This document shows, piece by piece, positions 6,858 through 8,467 of a stretch of DNA of 8,467 nucleotides. The position numbers and the translations under genes are program-made. The notes beneath the pieces are model-generated. The model made no database searches and was not told the DNA's origin. It was given only the letters and a program-made list of their open reading frames with translations. Source of the DNA: Treponema sp. (lineage in GTDB: Bacteria > Spirochaetota > Spirochaetia > Treponematales > Breznakiellaceae); assembly GCA_031284105.1 (NCBI GenBank), contig JAITAN010000123.1, positions 1-8,467 on the forward strand, given 5' to 3'. How positions within the stretch are numbered: the first letter of the stretch is position 1; every line of letters begins with the position of its first letter.

Positions 6858-7700
6858 ATGAGAACATTTTTTTCCACTCTTTCCGCTTTTCTCACTTTTT
6901 TTACAATATGCCGTCTTTGCCTCTCGGCTCCCCTATTTGCCGAAGATAGCGGCATTAGCCGTGACAATAGCAGCGGTAATAACCAGGGCGCTAGTCTTGA
7001 CGAGAGCGCGGGAACCGGCATGGCGCTTTTCAAAGCGTGTATGAAGGAGGATGCCGGAGAGGTCGAGGCGCTTTTGCAAGCGGGCGTGGACGCGAATGAG
7101 ATCGCGGACGGCATTTCCGTCCTGATGTTCGCGGTGAATACCGGAAATGTTGAAATTGTCAAACTGCTTGTCTCCGCGGGCGCGGATGTTAATTACAAAA
7201 ACGAGGCGGGTATCGGGGCCCTGTTTCTTGCCGCATATTCGGGCAGCAAAGCCATTGTAAACACACTTTTATTGAAAGATATAGATTCCAATGATGCATA
7301 CATCGCCGCGCGTATTGCGCTTTTACAGGAAAACACGGATGCGGCCGCGCTCTTACAAGAAGCCGCCGAATACGGCAAACTTGATTACCGGAAATTACGG
7401 CGTGATGAATACGAGGAGGGCGCGCGTTTCAAAGTTTACTACAAGGTGTCCCGCATTTTTGTGGATAAAGCATCCGTATATCGTGCGGCGTGCTACCTGA
7501 AGGAAACGAAAGATGGGGAAGCGAATGTCAATTATGAATTCTTTATTGAATCAAAAGAACGATTCCCTTTTATCGAAGGCGATAGTATAGAAGCTTTGAT
7601 ATCGTACCGGACGCTTGAACATGTTGAGGTAAGCGCCGTACCGTATAGGGCAGTGGAACAGGCGGTTTTTCAAAACGATAAAATAATCGAGGTGCGGTAG
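6858..7700 (+). CDS. Exported ankyrin-repeat protein with unassigned C-terminal domain (280 aa)
   Basis: The N-terminus is a type I signal peptide: MRT, a hydrophobic stretch to about residue 23, then SAPLFA with likely cleavage after Ala28. There is no lipobox, so the mature protein should be periplasmic or outer-surface. A Ser/Asn/Gly-rich linker (30-53) leads to ankyrin repeats: 54-83 (ALFKACMKEDAGEVEALLQAG), 85-116 (VLMFAVNTGNVEIVKLLVSAGADVN), 118-about 145 (ALFLAAYSGSKAIVNTLL) and a worn fourth unit to about 172. Ankyrins are protein-binding scaffolds, so a partner-binding role is likely. Residues about 180-280 contain alternating beta-like stretches (FKVYYKVSRIFV; YEFFIESKERFPFI; DKIIEVR) that I cannot assign; an OB-like barrel is only a guess. 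The ATG is fixed by the signal peptide, although it lacks a ribosome site. The gene is intact and divergent from the purL operon. Confidence 0.85.
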   Translation: MRTFFSTLSAFLTFFTICRLCLSAPLFAEDSGISRDNSSGNNQGASLDESAGTGMALFKACMKEDAGEVEALLQAGVDANEIADGISVLMFAVNTGNVEIVKLLVSAGADVNYKNEAGIGALFLAAYSGSKAIVNTLLLKDIDSNDAYIAARIALLQENTDAAALLQEAAEYGKLDYRKLRRDEYEEGARFKVYYKVSRIFVDKASVYRAACYLKETKDGEANVNYEFFIESKERFPFIEGDSIEALISYRTLEHVEVSAVPYRAVEQAVFQNDKIIEVR

Positions 7701-7712
7701 CGGGCCGCTTTA

Positions 7713-7727
7713 CCGGCAACATGCCGG
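7713..7727 (+). terminator. Short hairpin behind the ankyrin gene
   Basis: The arms ccggc and gccgg with a five-base loop (aacat) begin 12 bases after the stop, and flanking gcgggccg/cggccgc sequences could extend or compete with the stem. What follows (gcgattatatt) has no T-run, so this is at best a weak intrinsic terminator. Confidence 0.3.
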
Positions 7728-7821
7728 CCGCGATTATATTGATTTCTTCTTGTCGCTCTATGTATGGGCGCGTAGATTGAAACAAACCCAAAAAGGTAAC
7801 CGGCGCCTTTTGCATATGCTG

Positions 7822-7874
7822 ACAATCAGGGCGGCTCCCCTGCGCGTGTGCGCCGGAAAAGCCGCCCTGATTGT
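7822..7874. repeat. Long perfect inverted repeat, 15-bp arms
   Basis: The segment 7822-7836 (acaatcagggcggct) is the exact reverse complement of 7860-7874. The 23-base loop between them contains a smaller stem (gcgc-gtgt-gcgc). A G-T pair and a T-A pair extend the stem outward by two. Neither side has a T-run, so it is not an ordinary intrinsic terminator. It lies in a region without living genes, next to a beta-helix protein fragment on the minus strand. An intergenic repeat family, a recombination site or a decayed mobile-element end would all fit. Confidence 0.8.
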
Positions 7875-7904
7875 TACGCGACCTGCTGCTGCCTGAACAC
7901 GTCC

Positions 7905-8035
7905 TTCCCTCCGCCGTCCCTGCGGTGTTGTCGGAAATAACGCCCTTGACTTGGGTAAACGTTGCGCCGGATTTCACACACACGGCCGTTGCCGTCAGGC
8001 GTATTGCCGCTGATTGCGCCGCCGGATATGATGGT
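7905..8035 (-). pseudogene. Fragment of a beta-helix repeat surface protein, frameshifted
   Basis: On the minus strand, one frame gives ISGGAISGNTPDGNG (about 8030-7986). After a frameshift near 7985, another gives VCVKSGATFTQVKGVISDNTAGTA (7984-7911). Joined, they match the repeat grammar ISGNTA-x-x-GGGVYV-x-SG-x-TF-x-x-x-GG-x-IS-x-NTA. This is found in right-handed parallel beta-helix (polymorphic outer-membrane/autotransporter-like) proteins and is abundant in host-associated treponemes. Only about one and a half repeats remain, with no start, signal peptide or anchor. It is a relic, possibly left by recombination between the many repeats such genomes carry. Confidence 0.55.
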
Positions 8036-8068
8036 ACATGAAAAAGGCTGCCAACACGCTCGCGGTTT

Positions 8069-8299
8069 TCACCACTCTTTCGGACTAAAATCTTGCGGCG
8101 ACTCAAGCAATCGGACGTCCTCCCCCAGTAATTCAAGCACAAAAAGCCCGTTCCCCTCCGCATATTCCCTCATGTCAGGATTCACCACCGCAGCCCCTAT
8201 CGCTCCCAGCAGCTTTTTCCCTTCGGCTTCGGCAGGCGGGTACTTGCGGATTAACCGTAAGCGCTTTATGTGCTCATCAACCTGATCCATTTTGTCTAG
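8069..8299 (-). pseudogene. C-terminal stub of a DUF3782-like protein, 5' part cut by an IS end
   Basis: The frame reads LDKMDQVDEHIKRLRLIRKY, then KKLLGAIGAAVVNPDMREYA, GLFVLELLGEDVRLLES and ends SPKEW. This pattern, with a charged helix, a GAI-x-A segment, a GLFVLE strand and a terminal P-x-EW, resembles the C-terminus of DUF3782/PD-(D/E)XK-like proteins of unknown role that occur in many copies in some treponemes and cyanobacteria. The expected N-terminal coiled coil is missing. The first codons of the open frame (up to the ATG at 8335) overlap a different reading, a transposase tail with its stop at 8296-8298. The true gene sequence therefore probably starts at about 8299, and the frame upstream belongs to the inserted element. 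I recognised the family from memory, so the name is moderate at best. Confidence 0.5.
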
Positions 8300-8467
8300 G
8301 GCGTGTTCACACAACGCAAAGCAATACAAATACAAGCGAGATAGATAAAAGCGGAAAAGATACGGGCAAGTTTGTCGAGCCTGTAAATTATTTTGTGTAA
8401 ACGGTACATCAAAGGGGAACCCTGTCTTCCCCGTAAATGATTGCGAATTGATTAAGGGCAGCCCCCC
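8296..8467 (-). mobile_element. Terminal part of an IS5-type insertion sequence, continues beyond window
   Basis: On the minus strand, a frame contains IIYRLDKLARIFSAFIYLA, then CICIALRCVNTP and a TAG at 8298-8296. The pattern R-Y/L-D-K-x-A-R-x-F-x-A-x-x-x-LA-x-x-x-I-x-LR is the usual C-terminus of IS5-family DDE transposases, which end almost at the terminal repeat. The presumed element end is the ggcgtgttcacac block next to ctag (8296-8299). CTAG or TA is a common target for this family. Upstream, the frame hits a TAA near 8453, which suggests a frameshift or decay, or that the true frame differs further out. The other end lies outside the window. Confidence 0.5.

Noticed and set aside
6722..7162. 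Minus-strand open frame opposite the ankyrin gene
   Set aside because: It is antisense to the signal peptide and ankyrin repeats and covers both promoters. The composition is that of a shadow frame.
7815..7880. Integron attC site
   Set aside because: The inverted repeat suggested it, but the ends do not give the GTTRRRY / RYYYAAC core pair (gttacgc fails), and no cassette gene adjoins.
7570..8163. 197-codon minus-strand frame as one gene
   Set aside because: It runs antisense through the end of the ankyrin gene, the long inverted repeat and the DUF3782-like stub. Only the short beta-helix-like part is meaningful, and that is frameshifted.

Overview
The window reads as a piece of a bacterial chromosome in which one intact biosynthetic operon and one intact secreted-protein gene sit between decayed mobile and accessory DNA. 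Base composition looks close to 50% GC. Several clues together suggest a host-associated spirochaete of the Treponema type: a one-chain PurL of the long clade shared by Clostridia, Bacteroidetes and spirochaetes, a secreted ankyrin-repeat protein, a scrap of a GGGVYV / ISGNTA beta-helix surface protein, and the tail of a DUF3782-like protein. This is inference; no rRNA or other definitive marker is present.

Left part (1-2426): a decayed IS3-family insertion sequence (1-1029), with an OrfA remnant and an OrfB broken by a stop and a frameshift. Its right end is followed one base later by nine tandem 21-bp units that encode a heptad pattern (x-D-K-x-L-N-Q), which could form a small coiled-coil protein. 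Next comes a cysteine desulfurase (NifS/IscS) pseudogene (about 1363-1899) that has only the C-terminal third of the family and carries an in-frame internal duplication. From 1900 to 2426 there is no convincing gene, but there are two strong plus-strand hairpin/T-run structures. One of them has nested, mutually exclusive stems like an attenuator.

Centre (2393-6760, minus strand): a good sigma70-type promoter (TTGACT-17-TATACT) drives an unrecognised 87-aa acidic protein and, 42 bp downstream, purL (1321 aa). PurL is the glutamine-dependent FGAM synthase of de novo purine synthesis and has all catalytic motifs. A GC-rich hairpin follows the purL stop.

Right part (6823-8467): diverging from the purL operon, another consensus-like promoter (TTGAAA-17-TATAGT) lies so close to the next ATG that the mRNA is predicted to be leaderless. 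It encodes a 280-aa exported ankyrin-repeat protein with an unassigned C-terminal domain. Beyond it are a long perfect inverted repeat, a frameshifted beta-helix surface-protein fragment, and the C-terminal stub of a DUF3782-like protein. That stub appears to be cut by the end of an IS5-type element running off the window.

No CRISPR array, tRNA, rRNA or complete defence system is visible. The observations most worth following are the leaderless promoter/start, the nested hairpin at 2140-2212, the heptad repeat joined to the IS end, and the conserved-looking small gene in the purL operon.
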